Shown here in pieces: positions 10,067-21,750 of a stretch of DNA of 64,000 nt. The notes below the pieces were generated by a model, which worked only from the letters and a program-made list of their open reading frames with translations, was not told the origin of the DNA and did not search any database. The DNA is from Melieria omissa (lineage: Eukaryota; Arthropoda; Insecta; Diptera; Ulidiidae): NCBI GenBank assembly GCA_963971225.1, contig OZ020270.1, forward strand, positions 68,144,932 to 68,208,931, given 5' to 3'. The position numbers and the translations under genes are program-made. How positions within the stretch are numbered: the stretch's first letter is position 1; each line of letters opens with the position of its first letter.

Positions 10067-11974
10067 CAGTGTGCTTACTTCTACCACATATGTGGTAGAT
10101 CTACCACAATTATTTTTAAAATCAAGTTTCTACCACATCTACCACGGAGGGCTTAAAATCAAAAACATTTTTGTGGAACATAAATTAAAAATTTAAATTA
10201 AATTTGTAAAATTTATGTTAGGGCTGCATTGAACATTATAAGTGAAAATGTGCAAAAAAAAACTTATGTGGTAGCACTCTCATCACTTCAAAAGCAGTGC
10301 ACTACAAATAGTTAACAGTTTGAAAATTGTTTTGGCGGCAGGTGCAATTAAAATGGAAAAATTTCTAAAAAAGTTGAAGTTAATTTTTGCCTTTATTTTT
10401 ATAAACTGGGAGAGCCGGTAGAAATACATGCACAGAATTACACTAATATTATTGCAAAATTGCAACCTTGCACCCAAGCTTGATCAGGAACGTACTTTTT
10501 CCTCCATATAAATTTCTAAAACGGAGTTGTTGTTCTAGTTCTTTTCAAAATTCCAGTGTTACTGGTGTGAGTCATTTTTTGTGACCAAAGAAATTTGTCT
10601 TTTTATTTGTATATTTTTGGTGCCATTTCGTAATACGTTTGTATAAAATTGACTAGAAAAATATATTATTGCCCAAAAGCGCCAAATTAATCCTTGGGTA
10701 TGCTTTTAATTCAATTAAATTAAGATTTTATTAGCTGCATCCAAAAACAACCCTGCGGTCAAACTAGAGCATTTAGCACCAAAAGCATACCTGATCTGAT
10801 TTGATCGTTAGAGATCCGCTAAATGAAGAAAAGCGAAATAAAAAGGACGGCAATTGACCCCATCATATTAAATGCATTTAGCTTTGTGTTCTTAGGTATA
10901 TTTTTCATTAATATTTACATAATGAAACCAAAAAAGTTCATGTGTTGACATTTAATGCAGAAAATGAATGAGAACATACTTCAAAAAGCAAATAATTGAA
11001 AGGAATCGCTTATCCCTAATATCGGGAAAAGAGCAGACACAGTGAAAAGCTGATCACTGCCAGCACACACGGACTGTGTACGTGAATTGCAAAAAACGCA
11101 CAAAAATCGGCTTACTCTCCCAGTTTCACATCGCTTAATCGCTGGCATGGCGATGGCAATGCGCTTGAACGGGACGAAGTTTTACCATGCGAAGTTGTAC
11201 CTGCTGCTGAAATTTGCGAGTCCGAGCTCCCAAAAAAGAAAAAAAAATAGTAAACAATACAAAAAACAATGGGAAGAAACCCGGCACAGGTAAAAGTGCC
11301 TAGAAGAACGTAAAATACAATAAATGCACAAATGCAATAAAATACAATTACAGCCCTATTTTGGCAACCGTAACAATATTCACCTCGGTAACAATTGAAT
11401 ACTTGATAACAATCGTCACTTTTTGGTATTCTGGAGCAAATTCAAAAGGCGTCAATTGTTACGAAATTTGTTGCCTCCGTAGGAGCAGGTGGCAAGCACA
11501 CAAAAATTATAAAATTCAAATTTCGTGTTCAAATGCGCCTTGACAAACTGCAAAAAAATGCTTCAGCTGCTTCTGCGTCGTGCGCTTAAACTTAGGAACT
11601 CTAGAAACGAAAATAATATATACATACATTGTGAAGAAACTCCAAAAAAATACATCGCCAGATTTTCTGCATTTGCCAATTTTGTTTGTTTATTTTTTAC
11701 AGTTTGACAGAAAAATACAAACAACAGCTGTTTTGACAGTAAAAAAGCTTTCAGCTCGAGTGGTGAATTGTTTGAACTTTCTTCTTGTCACCATTTTTCC
11801 AGAATACGGGAACAATCAAATTTAATTCAATTGTTACAGGGGGTAACAATTGTTACGATAGTGCCAGAAAGGCTGTTAATGTACAATACAAAAAATCGAC
11901 CACATTTCATTCAAAACAAACACATTTTTTCCACTGAGTCTACCACATAAATCAAAAATTAAGTAAGCACACTG
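10067..11974. mobile_element. Non-autonomous hAT element, 8-bp TSD
   Basis: The ends CAGTGTGCTTACTT (10067-10080) and its complement (11961-11974) are inverted. The 8-bp direct repeat ATTCTTAC at 10059-10066 and 11975-11982 is perfect, as expected for hAT. Subterminal TACCACAT motifs occur at both ends, including a palindromic ctaccacatatgtggtag. The interior is AT-rich with no BED finger or hAT dimerisation domain. A second inverted-repeat element lies inside at 11363-11865. Confidence 0.93.
11363..11865. mobile_element. Inverted-repeat MITE inside the hAT element
   Basis: The left end (GGCAACCGTAACA, then GGTAACAATTGAAT, then TATTCTGGA) matches the reverse complement of the right end (GGCACTATCGTAACA, TGTAACAATTGAAT, TATTCTGGA) with gaps. 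The arms are roughly 75 bp. There is no coding capacity and I could not identify a TSD, so the superfamily is open. Confidence 0.6.
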
Positions 11975-11994
11975 ATTCTTACGCTCTTTCAATC

Positions 11995-14078
11995 AGTCGT
12001 TGTTCAGACCAGAGTCTATACTAGTCTTGAAACTCCTGTAAAATGAATTGGCAGCACTCATATCGAAGTATCACATCAAGACTTTTGGTTGTCACATCAG
12101 GACTGGGCCGGCAACATGCTTCCCACCACGAGAGATACTGCGCAGATAACGTTGTCTGAGAAAGCTTTTGTCGTATGTTCTCGAAAAGTCAATAGAACAG
12201 ACACTTTTGTTTCCTAAAGCCCGAAAAATTGCATGGTGAAACTGATTTTATACGTTTTTTTGTTATACCACAAAATTATTGAAGCACAAAAATAGATTTA
12301 AATCAAGAAAATTAAAGTATCAAAATGCTTTTTGATTAATATTCGATTTAGTAGATTATTTGAAGAAATTTATTGCACAAGTACATGAAAATTGTGTTTA
12401 TTTCAGAAATTTATTGCTAACAGAATTGCGTTTTGCGGTGTCTTAGTTGTAATCTTGCGCATGTTATGTTCGCACTCATATTGCATCCGATGAATGTTCT
12501 TTGTAAGAAAAAGAGGTGTTCTCATGCCAAACATTATCTTTTACCTAAGAACTGAATAAAAAACCATTTCTGATTCTGCACATGAGATACAGTTTATACT
12601 CTTGAAATTGATTCAGTCATAGAATCAAATAATATGTGGACATATCTGATGTTTAGAAAAAGGACTTTTTGACATATAACAATATTTACTTATATTAGAC
12701 TTCATTGTTATAAAGTTCAGCTATTTTAAATTTACCCCGAGCAACGAGCAGGTTGACGACGAATAAACAAATAAGCAGACATTTACTCACCATGGCTTTT
12801 ACCAAAGAATATGAAGTAATATTAAAGAATATGAAGTAATATAGAACGCGCATGTGGGCACAAAAGTGTTTTCGGTTGCTATGATGCGAGCGGGAAGAGC
12901 GAAGCGTAGGCATTTGAGAATGTTAAGTTCATAACATTTTCTGTTAGATTTTCGTAGGACAACAGCAAAAAGCAATGTTATTGTTCGCAACGGCTTTACT
13001 CGTGTACATTGAAATGGTTGTGTTGCAGCGTAGTGTTCGCTCAATCATTTTTTGCACGTATGTTTCTTGATTTTGTTTGCCGAATCGCAAGCAAAGAGCA
13101 AACGAACCAAAGCATCGTCATCATCGTTTCAACGAAGATGACTCGGGATTCGCTAATGTTTTTGTTGTTGTCGATTATTGTGTCTATGCTGGTTTGTGTT
13201 GCCGATTGCCGGTTTTGCTGCCCAAATTGCTATCATATTTCTATCAATCGAATCTTTGTGGTGTATAGCTTTTTGATGGCCAACGCTTTGATTGATATTA
13301 AAATTTGGTGGTTGATCCCAATTTAAAATGTTTAAAAATATTTTTACGTGGCGAGTTCGAAATAAAATTAGTAGTTTATATTTTTACATGGTTGATTACA
13401 AGTTTGAGAATATGGGAAAACTACGAAAAAAAATTAATTGACGGCTATATTGACTTCAAACTTCATAAAAACATTTGAAATCAAAAATAATTAGATACGT
13501 GTTTTAATTTTTTTTTTAAATCGAAATCTAACGGACAAACCAAGGGTTAAAAGATTGTATAGACAAGCATAATTTAATAGGGCTAATAACTTTCAATATA
13601 TCGAAAGCACTACTAAAGCACTAAATAAAGAAATAAAAAAATAAGACAAGTATTTTGTCATATGAAAAATGTGATTTAGGAATGCCTACGTTTAAAAATA
13701 GTATTGTTTAGATCGCTAAACACTGCCGGCCACGCAGCTCGTAGAAATTAATATTGTCAATTTTATTGTATTGTGTTCGTCTATTTATGTGTTTATACGT
13801 ACGGATGGCAACCCTGGCCATCCCGAAGGGGAGCTTGCGCCGCCGGCGGGCACTCGATGTACGAACTCCGGCAAAGTCACATCTAAAAACCTCCGACATA
13901 CAAACATTTACATTTTACATATATATCAACAAACACCCCAGCACTTATGATCTCGATGGGTTCAAGGCAAGAGTCCATAACCACTTCACTCATAACCCTA
14001 TCTCCTAACCATTATATCCTTCCTGAACCAACGCAATGCTTCGCATTAATAGGGGTCATCCCCTGCGCGTTTGTTCCT

Positions 14079-14113
<35 letters not shown>

Positions 14114-14279
14114 ATTTAAACAATTCAATAAAACATAAAACTGACATAAAACACTTATTTTAATTTAAATTCGTTTGCGCGACTGTCGCACTTCTGAGTA
14201 TCGAACATGGTCCTTCGAGCCGGATACGATTTGTAACTGGCACATAAACAAAAACTAACAGTGGACAAAACACAACCAA
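11995..14279 (+). repeat. Long inverted-repeat arm T, left copy
   Basis: About 2.28 kb here is the reverse complement of 60741-64000 once the 974-bp insert at 62702-63675 is removed; the lengths agree almost exactly (about 2285 against 2284). Differences seen by eye are rare single bases. The arm includes a degenerate Helitron-like module (about 13430-13690) and a LINE tail (13939-14112). Short frames occur on both strands, but they are the same in both arms and resemble no protein. It probably extends left beyond the hAT insertion, to an outer end I cannot define. Confidence 0.9.
13939..14112 (+). mobile_element. 5'-truncated LINE tail with poly(A)
   Basis: The segment encodes a short C-terminal peptide (STYDLDGFKARVHNHF) of the type that closes LINE pol ORFs, then a short 3' UTR and about 29 A. 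The otherwise homologous block at 18325-18655 lacks it (junction near 18560). Both T arms carry it (mirror copy at about 60908-61080), so it inserted before the arms were duplicated. Confidence 0.65.
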
Positions 14280-14689
14280 ACAAAGTGACAACAAGAATAG
14301 TACAAAATAGTGCAAAACACAAAACGATCAAGTGCAAGTGCATAAACGAAAATAATTATCACATTAAAAACAATTGAAAACACACCACACAGTGATTGAA
14401 ACAATAACAATAAGTAATCACCAAAATCGCTTAAAACGCGCAAAGAAAAAACAGCAAAAATTATACACGCACGCACAAATAGTCGCAAAGTCAATAACAA
14501 CAACCACGTAAGGAGAACTAAACGAAGTTACGAGCAACAACAAGCAGAACACCAGATCAACGGTCAGCAGAGTGGGAGTAGCGGCATACACGGCAGCAGC
14601 GAGCGCTACGTGGGAGCACCCGACCATAAGTATTGTCTGTCCCCTTGACAATACTGGCTGTAAGTTGATTTATTTCATTTTTCATAACG
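14280..14689. other. Unassigned sequence inside arm T
   Basis: A-rich, CAA-rich sequence reminiscent of an untranslated leader, with a short perfect hairpin near 14625-14655 (tattgtctg...gacaata). No gene or element was recognised. Confidence 0.35.
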
Positions 14690-16060
14690 AGCGGTTGGAT
14701 CCCTACCCTGTATATCACCAAAAAGTATGAAACATAAAGAGTGTGCATCTCATACAAGCAAAAATTTGTATGCGGGTGGTGATATCGCCACCCGTCTTCT
14801 GGATGCGGGGGGTAGACAACAAGAGGAAACACTTGAAATGACAGCACAATGCTCTGAGCGCAAATCATAGAAACACGAATGCCGCGTCTGTGCTCACTCG
14901 TTCATTCTCGCTCAATTGTCCGAAGAGGAGGAAGACGATGTGCTGTTGTTCTTGTTGTTGCGCTGGCGAAAAGCTGAAATTGTAAAACGATTTATATTTT
15001 CTGGCTGGCTTTTGTTCTTCTTCTATAAGCCTGCACAGCGTCGCATATTGCTCCTGAACTCACTGCCGACTGTAGTGTGCGCAAAATCATAGAAAAGAAA
15101 ATAAAATATGGCTGGCATGGCGACGTATATGATCGCTACAGGCAATTAAAAAATAAATAATAAGTTATCAATAAAAATGGTATTGGAAAGAGAAGAAAAC
15201 GTCTTTATTACCCGTAATAATTTTCCGTCTCGTTCTTTGGAACTTTTCTTACGGCCCACATATAATGCTTGTTTAAAAGAACTAAAATAAGAAAATCGAA
15301 TATTGTAAATTTATGATCACATCATTCGCCATGGAATCATTTAAGTGTAGAACATTTAAACTATTTTTAAACGTAGGCATGCCGTAATACAATTTTCTTA
15401 TGACAAAAGACTTGTCTAATTATTTCTTTATTTAGTGCTTTAGTAGTGCTTTCGCCCTATTGAAAGTCAATAGACCTATTAAATTATGTTTTTCCATACA
15501 ATCTTCTAACCCTCCGTTAGATTTCGATAAAAAAAAATTAAAACACGCATCTAATTATTTTTAATTTCAAGTGTTTCACGAATTTTGAAGTCAATATGCC
15601 TATCAGTTCATTTTTTGTTCGTAGTTTTCCCATATTCTCAAAATTGTGATCAAGCATGTGAAAATATAAACAAATAATTTTACTTCGAACTCGCCACGTA
15701 AAAATATTTGCAAACATTTTAAATTGGGATCAACCACCAAATTTTTAAATTATCAAAGCATTGGCCAGCAAAAAGCCATACACCACAAACATTCCATTGC
15801 TGGAGACATTGCAGCAAAATCAATCACAACACAAGAAAGCATACACACAATAAACGACAACACCAAAAACATTAGCGAATCCCGAATCATCTTCGTTGAA
15901 ACGACGATGACGCTGCTTTGGTTCGTTGTTTACTCTTCGCTTGCGCTTCGACGAACAAGATCGCAAACTGTTGAGCGCGAGCAAATTTCCCGCAACCTAT
16001 GCCTCCGCTCATCTCTTCCCGCCCGCATCAAGAAACACGCTTGACAAATTTTTGAAGATG
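14690..16060 (-). repeat. Diverged, inverted T/D block
   Basis: Read on the minus strand, 15355-16060 aligns with T positions about 13000-13715 with many substitutions. The part 14690-15350 (block D) aligns with 18655-20345, except for the piggyBac-type element there. Shared landmarks are gttccatggcgaatgatg and gcctgtagcgatcatat. The block supplies the unoccupied TTAA site of the 18748-19725 element (near 15288). Confidence 0.75.
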
Positions 16061-16637
16061 CGTATTCTTTATATTCTATATTCTTTGATATCACCTATAT
16101 ACAGAACCAACCAGCTCGGTTTTAGTCGCACTGGTAGTCGGAACATACCTTGCATGTGTACATTTTCCCATATGTACATATGTAAATCGTGTCGCTGACC
16201 TCTCAGTGCAGCTCCACATACTTACAGTGGCACTACATGAACCTCTTTATGTAGTACACTGGAGTGAAAAAAATAAGTTGTGGACTAAATTTAGTAGAAA
16301 ATTATATGTTCTTAACACCTTTAAGAAAAGTAATTATAAGCGTGTTGTCTTCCTTTGGAGAAATTACTTCGTTTTCATTACATTTTCGTTCCATCACAAA
16401 ATTCTTTTGTGTGTTCACTCAAAACCCCTCTGAGGTGATACACTTCAACAAAATTTCTTGCACTTCTTGTGAATGTGCTCCACTGTGCGACATTAATAGT
16501 CGGTTTTGTGCAACATTTGTTGATAATTCGAATATCTTTCGAATTTTGTTGGTGTTTTTTCTAAATTCTCGACTCCTGTATCTACCAACCATCGATTTAT
16601 TTATTGATTTTACTGTTAAATCACCTTCGATTCCAAC
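16061..16637. other. Probable 5' leader of the BEL gag fragment
   Basis: No coding was recognised. It includes an imperfect hairpin near 16224-16262 (cactacat...atgtagtac) and precedes the gag start at 16638. No LTR was identified on either side. Confidence 0.35.
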
Positions 16638-17747
16638 ATGCCAATACAAAAATCATTCGAACAATCTCATGATCTCTCCATGAGCATTTTTAATTTCGAA
16701 GCGGACGATTTGGTCCACTTCTGTTCCGAATTCTCTTCTGTTCCTATCGAAGAGTTAGCGCCCGCAATCCTCAAATCGTATTTAGCCGATCTCAATGGCT
16801 ATTATGCGGATTTAAAGGCAGCTTTTTCAAAAGTCGGCATCACCCCCGATAACGACCTGCCTAAAACTTTCAAGCTGATCGCTCGCTCCAAAATGGAACT
16901 GTGCCGAGAACGAGTCTATGAGACCATGGCCCAGATTTCGGACCTCATGGACGCTCAGCAACCTCCTCTCGCTGAAATCACTCGTCCAGCAGAAATCCCC
17001 TTCCCTTCTGCAACAGATCAGGCAAGTAATTCTATTTGCCTGAATGTCCCTCCCTGTGACACCGAAATCTTCTCCGGCTGGTATGAAGAGTGGCCGTCCT
17101 TCCGTGACATGTTTTCGGCGGTTTATATTAACCACCCGAAACTCACATCTTCCCAAAAACTATATCACCTCCGATATAAAACGACCGGAAAGGCTGGCGC
17201 CATCGTTAGGCAGTATCCATTGAGCGACGCTAACTTCGAATTGGCATGGAAAGCGCTGAAATCGAGATTCGAAAATCGGCGCATTCTGGTTGATAAACAG
17301 ATCAACACGCTCTTGAGTCTCCCTCAAGTAGCTGTTGAAGACAGTGAAGCGCTGCAAAGCCTTCAAAATGCAATAAACAATTCTCTGTCCGTCTTATCTT
17401 CTCAAGACGTCTCGACAGAGGGTTGGGACCCGATCCTGGTCTATATTTGTTCAAAAACACTCCCGGAAGAGACTCTATCCCTGTGGGAACAGCCCCTTAG
17501 TTCCCAGAAAGATCTTCCAACTTGGGAGCAAATGAACACTTTCTTGACCAGCAGATATGAGGTCGTGGAAAGATTAAACCTTATGAGGCCGACCAAGTTC
17601 GTGTTTTCTCACAACCGGGATCATAACAGAGCTCCAAACTTAGCTGAGAGCAGATGGATTTTCCTGTGTCCGGTTTGCAGCGCGGCTCATGCGCTCAAAC
17701 TATGCTCCAACTTCAAAAAGCTATCTGCGGCGGGATTGCACAAGTAA
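16638..17747 (+). CDS. BEL/Pao gag ORF (369 codons), isolated
   Basis: The ORF is open from ATG 16638 to a stop at 17747. The centre (about residues 130-310) has the DUF1759-type gag core: IFSGWYEEWPSFRDMF, QKLYHLRYKTTGKAGAIV and FENRRILVDKQI, followed by the W-rich block of BEL gag. A CPVCSAAHALKLC cluster (about residues 343-355) starts a zinc knuckle but the frame ends soon after. Gag forms the particle that packages element RNA. No protease, RT or integrase follows. It is flanked by inverted T/D blocks. It may be a plain 5' fragment or a retained gag ORF; the sequence does not decide. Confidence 0.75.
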   Translation: MPIQKSFEQSHDLSMSIFNFEADDLVHFCSEFSSVPIEELAPAILKSYLADLNGYYADLKAAFSKVGITPDNDLPKTFKLIARSKMELCRERVYETMAQISDLMDAQQPPLAEITRPAEIPFPSATDQASNSICLNVPPCDTEIFSGWYEEWPSFRDMFSAVYINHPKLTSSQKLYHLRYKTTGKAGAIVRQYPLSDANFELAWKALKSRFENRRILVDKQINTLLSLPQVAVEDSEALQSLQNAINNSLSVLSSQDVSTEGWDPILVYICSKTLPEETLSLWEQPLSSQKDLPTWEQMNTFLTSRYEVVERLNLMRPTKFVFSHNRDHNRAPNLAESRWIFLCPVCSAAHALKLCSNFKKLSAAGLHK

Positions 17748-18320
17748 ACACACTTGTTCGCAATGTCAGAAGCAGCATCATTCAATGCTTCACTTCGCTT
17801 CTGACATCACCCCAAATCGGCGAAGAGGCACCATCTCACCAATTTTCACGACTCTTCCTCGGAGTCCTTCAAACAGCTCATCCTTTTCGAGAAAATCCCG
17901 GAGTTCTCAACATGAGTCATCTTCCGTCACCTCGCGAAGACGAAAAACCCGTCCTGTGCAGTCCCTCAGCACAACGGTTAAAGAAACAGCCCCTCGCCCC
18001 ATGTCTAAATCTAGACAGTTTGGGCATACCGCAACAGGTGCGCAACCCCCGCGCTACATTCATTCCCAGTCAGGAACAAGCCGTAGACGACGACCGCAGG
18101 ACTTCAATCGGACTCGCTCGCCTCGCCTTGATAGCGCATCCCGTCCGCACGCGAGTCATCTCCACACTCACGGCTGCAGCATCATCCAACCGAGATCCGA
18201 ACCAAGGACTCAGGCCAGCGAGCTGCGCGGACACCGAGTTCGGACCCTCATTTCACGAGCCATCCAAACACTAATGGACCTCCGGGGGGGGTCTTCTAAA
18301 TGCACGAGTGCATCCGGCCC
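17689..18320 (+). pseudogene. BEL gag tail, frame-shifted
   Basis: In another frame, immediately downstream of the gag stop, the last part of the zinc-knuckle region appears (CSQCQKQHHSMLHFASDI, about 17755-17810), followed by a Ser/Arg-rich stretch. This continues the BEL gag after a frameshift and a small deletion. It ends abruptly where the T-related block begins at about 18325. Confidence 0.6.
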
Positions 18321-18324
18321 CAGG

Positions 18325-20345
18325 ATGTTTAGATCGCTAAACACTGCCGGCCACGCAGCTCGTAGAAATTAATATTGTCAATTTTATTGTATTGTGTTCG
18401 TCTATTTATGTTTTTATACGTACAGATGGCAACCCTGGCCATCCCGAAGGGGAGCTTGCGCCGCCGGCGGGCACTCGATGTACGAACTCCGGCAAAGTCA
18501 CATCTAAAAACGTCCGACATACAAACATTTATATTTTACATATATATCAACAAACACCCTAACATTTAAACAATTCAATAAAACATAAAACTGACATAAA
18601 ACACTTATTTTAATTTAAATTCGTTTGCGCGACTGTCGCTCTTCTGAGTATCGAACAAGTATAAATGTTCTACACCTGAATTGTTCCATGGCGAATGATG
18701 TCACCATAAATTTACAATATAAGATTTTCTTGTTTTAGTTCTTTTAACCCTTATGTGTGTGATGGGGTACCCGGGTACCCAAATCACTTTTATATCGAAA
18801 TTTTATACACTTGCGGATAACCTAGAAAGATGAATCTTCATGACAACTCCCAAAATGGTATTCTGTCTTCATTTTCGGGTGTTTAATTCCATTTATTTTA
18901 TTTTGGAGGGTGTGGCGCAACATTTTACTTTTTACACCCTTCCCCTTTTGCTGGGGTACCCTGGGGTACGGGTACCCCAATACATTTTATATGGAGTTGC
19001 ATAGATTTTTCCTGTAAGTAAAACTTTTTAAAGTTAATAATTTGTTATAAAACAATTTTATGAACGAGAACAATCACTCAATCGATTTTGAGGAAATTAA
19101 AAAAAATGATTTTGGTTATATAAATTCTGAGATGGTCAGTTTCTATGCAACCCGCAGGCTCGGCGTCAGAGGCTCCTATTGCTGCGTCGTCAACTGATGG
19201 AATATGTTCATCTTCGCCTTCGGAAATGGAAAATTCTTCATCACTTTTACTTTCGTACATTATTTCTTGAATTTCTGTTGAGATAAATCTTTCACAACGA
19301 GCTCTTGCTGAATAAGAACTAATTTCAGAAGTTGCTCAGATCTTTCACAATGCAATTGAAACTAATTACTAATGATTAATTAATTTGTTACAAAGTTCAA
19401 ATGTAAAAAATTTCCGCGGGGAATGACCTTCCATTGAAATTTACAGCAGCGTATGAATGGTATTCCCCTTTTTATGAAAGCGGGATCCGAAATTGCACAA
19501 AAATTCATTACTAGAAATTAAAAAACAAGTTTGGAAGTCATTTTTTGTAACAAGGGAAATCCTAAAATGTACTTTTATATTACTGAGAGCTTTAAAACTA
19601 AGCAAAAACAGTAAAATTTCTTACAGTGCGAACAAAAAGTGAGAAATTTTCATACAATTTGTACTGGGGTACCCGGGTACCCCATCACACGGGTAAGGGT
19701 GTTTTTTTCAGCACACACACAAGGGTTAAGTAAGCATTATATGTGGGCAGTAAAAAACGTTCCAAAGAACGGGACGGAACATTATTACGGGCTAATAAAA
19801 ACGTCTTCCTTTCTTTCCAATTTCCCTTTTTAATTGTCTTTTGTGATTACTTTTTATTTATGTTTTATTGCCTGTAGCGATCATATAGGTCACCACGCCA
19901 GCCATATTTTATTTTCTTTTCTATGATTATGCGCACACTACAGTCGGCAGTGAGTTCAGGAGCAATATGGAACGCCGTGCAGGCTTATAGAAGAAGAACA
20001 AAAGCCAGCCGCCAGAAAATATAAATCGTTTTACAATTTCAGCATTTCGCCAGCGCAACAACAACAACAACAGCACATCGTCTTCATCTCCCAATCATTC
20101 CACGCCGCAGCAGTGTGCTAACGCAGACTCGCTGCAGTGAGCGCAACCAAAAGCAAGCCTTCGTATGTTTATTTTCTTTGCTTCTACTCACATGTTACGC
20201 CGAAGATACAGAGATTTCTGCTGTTAATAACAGAGAGTTCTGCTGTCAATAACAGAGGGTACTACCAGCAGTACCCGCCATACAACGCGTTTGCTTGTAT
20301 GAGATGCGCGTTCTATATTACTTCATATTCTTTGATAATACCCTC
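18325..20345 (+). repeat. T/D block, direct orientation, with piggyBac-type insert
   Basis: The segment 18325-18655 matches T positions 13705-14217 but lacks the LINE tail. From 18655 the sequence continues as block D (gttccatggcgaatgatg), interrupted by the TTAA-flanked element at 18748-19725, and resumes to about 20345. Together with 14690-16060 it forms an inverted pair around the BEL gag. Confidence 0.75.
18748..19725. mobile_element. piggyBac-type element, TTAA duplication
   Basis: TTAA flanks both ends (18744-18747 and 19726-19729). The ends read CCCTTATGTGTGTG and, complemented, CCCTTGTGTGTGTG. The palindrome GGGGTACCCGGGTACCCC or close variants occur near both ends (about 18763 and 19665) and at about 18953. 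The diverged copy at 14690-16060 has a plain TTAA at the matching place. A short acidic frame at 19078-19260 (minus; SDEEFSISEGEDEHIPSVDD) resembles the N-terminus of piggyBac transposases. The rest of the gene is missing. Confidence 0.85.
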
Positions 20346-20980
20346 CGAATCGTAGAAACAAATCAACATTGTCTTCACTTTTGACTTCGAACCACGGTAT
20401 TCGAAGGACATGGATGTTCGTCGTCCTGAATGTCTTCACGACCTTCCTGGAACCGCTTATACCACTCATACACTCTGGTACGGAATAGACAATTATCGCC
20501 ATAAACTTGTTTCAGCAGGATGTCAGTTAAGAATGTACCTTTCCATTGCTAACATCCATCAATAGGTGGCGCCAATATAAATCGATGTTTTGAAAAAGTT
20601 CCGTTTTCCATGGGACACACTGTGTATTGGAAAGAGTGATGCTGCGCGTATGAACACATAAAAGCCGTTAGCAAATCGCTAGAGGTGACGACAAGCGCAC
20701 CGGAAAACTGCATTGGTCCCGACAACAAGAAGAAGCATCAATCAGTGACGTTACATGCAATGCAGAGGAGTTACGATCAGCGGCAGCAGTGAACACTACG
20801 GGAACAAAAAACGATAACCCGAGCACATTGATGACAGCTAGCAACAACTACACCACCCGCACCGAAATCGAGAGAAGCAGACGTGTTTCGCAGTGGCTCT
20901 AGAAAAACATTTCAAAAACAAGCGATTAAAATGTGCAAGTGAGATAAAGTATCGGTGAATCAACAGGTGAAAGCAGTGCG
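18856..20980 (+). repeat. Segmental duplication A, copy 1
   Basis: This stretch recurs as a direct copy at 31013-33122, offset about 12157. Only a few substitutions and one short replacement near 20785 were seen. It begins inside the piggyBac-type element, so copy 2 holds only that element's right part. Confidence 0.9.
20389..20626 (-). pseudogene. Mariner transposase N-terminal fragment
   Basis: Read on the minus strand, an end-like ACACAGTGTGTCCCATGG is followed by coding for VYGDNCLFRTRVYEWYKRF and QEGREDIQDD. This is the paired HTH region with which mariner transposases start. Coding stops about 50 residues in and the catalytic domain is absent. An identical fragment lies in copy 2 of duplication A at about 32546-32783. 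Confidence 0.75.
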
Positions 20981-20984
20981 CTCA

Positions 20985-21750
20985 ATATCCCAACACATTG
21001 CACAGTGATTCGCTCCATAGACAAAATTCCAAAAATTTATGGTCTCAGAATTTAACCAGTTTGATGTAATTTGAAAGAAAAAACTCCAACTAAGAAAACC
21101 CAAAAAAATCTGTGCAAAAAATCAATTAGTGTTGTGCAAAAGCGACTCAAAGTTGAAACTTTTTTCTCCAACAAATTGAAGCTTACATTTTCTGGTTTTT
21201 AGTCTATTGAGTAAAAAAATTTTAAAAACAAATGGTTACCAAGAAATTGCTGAAACTTTTAATATAGATTAAGAAATGATGTGGCCATTTTCGCTTTTAA
21301 TGTTATCTTAAAAATTTGCAAAGCTGAGGCTTTTACATCACTTTTAAATCAAAATATTTTTCCAAATTAAAAATCTGAAAATTGGCTAAACTTGGAGGGA
21401 AATATCTAAAATGTATGTGAAAGTATGTTCCTAGATTTTTTTTATTTTTAGAAGCATTCTTTCTTTTTAATAATGTAATTATATCCTCCGATATCTTCCG
21501 ATCTCAGAAAATAATTCAATTTGAAAAGTGGTCTAAACACCTATTTTTCGACAAAATTTATTTTTTGTATGCCTAAAAGTATGCAATCAGCATGAAAAAT
21601 TGATAAAACTGCAAAAAAGCAAAACATACGTCTATTATTATCGTTTTTATTGCAAAATTAAAGGGTCCTGAGACAATTTCTGTTACTCTTTGCAATAATC
21701 AAGATTGATGTTACCGATTAAATGTAAAACTGAAAAATCTAGCCAACACA
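20985..21750. other. AT-rich spacer, nothing recognised
   Basis: No ORF, terminal repeats or element similarity was recognised. Confidence 0.4.

Noticed and set aside
12695..13326. Short frames in arm T that are conserved in the inverted copy
   Set aside because: They are conserved only because the two arms are almost identical DNA. They lack domains, and the more diverged T copies break them.
14155..14868. Overlapping hydrophobic minus-strand frames
   Set aside because: A/CA-rich plus-strand sequence yields Val/Leu/Phe/Cys-rich translations on the other strand; no family similarity and no start context.
20305..20345. Heat-shock-like or promoter motif in block D
   Set aside because: No convincing core promoter or HSE arrangement; the stretch is part of a repeated TE block.
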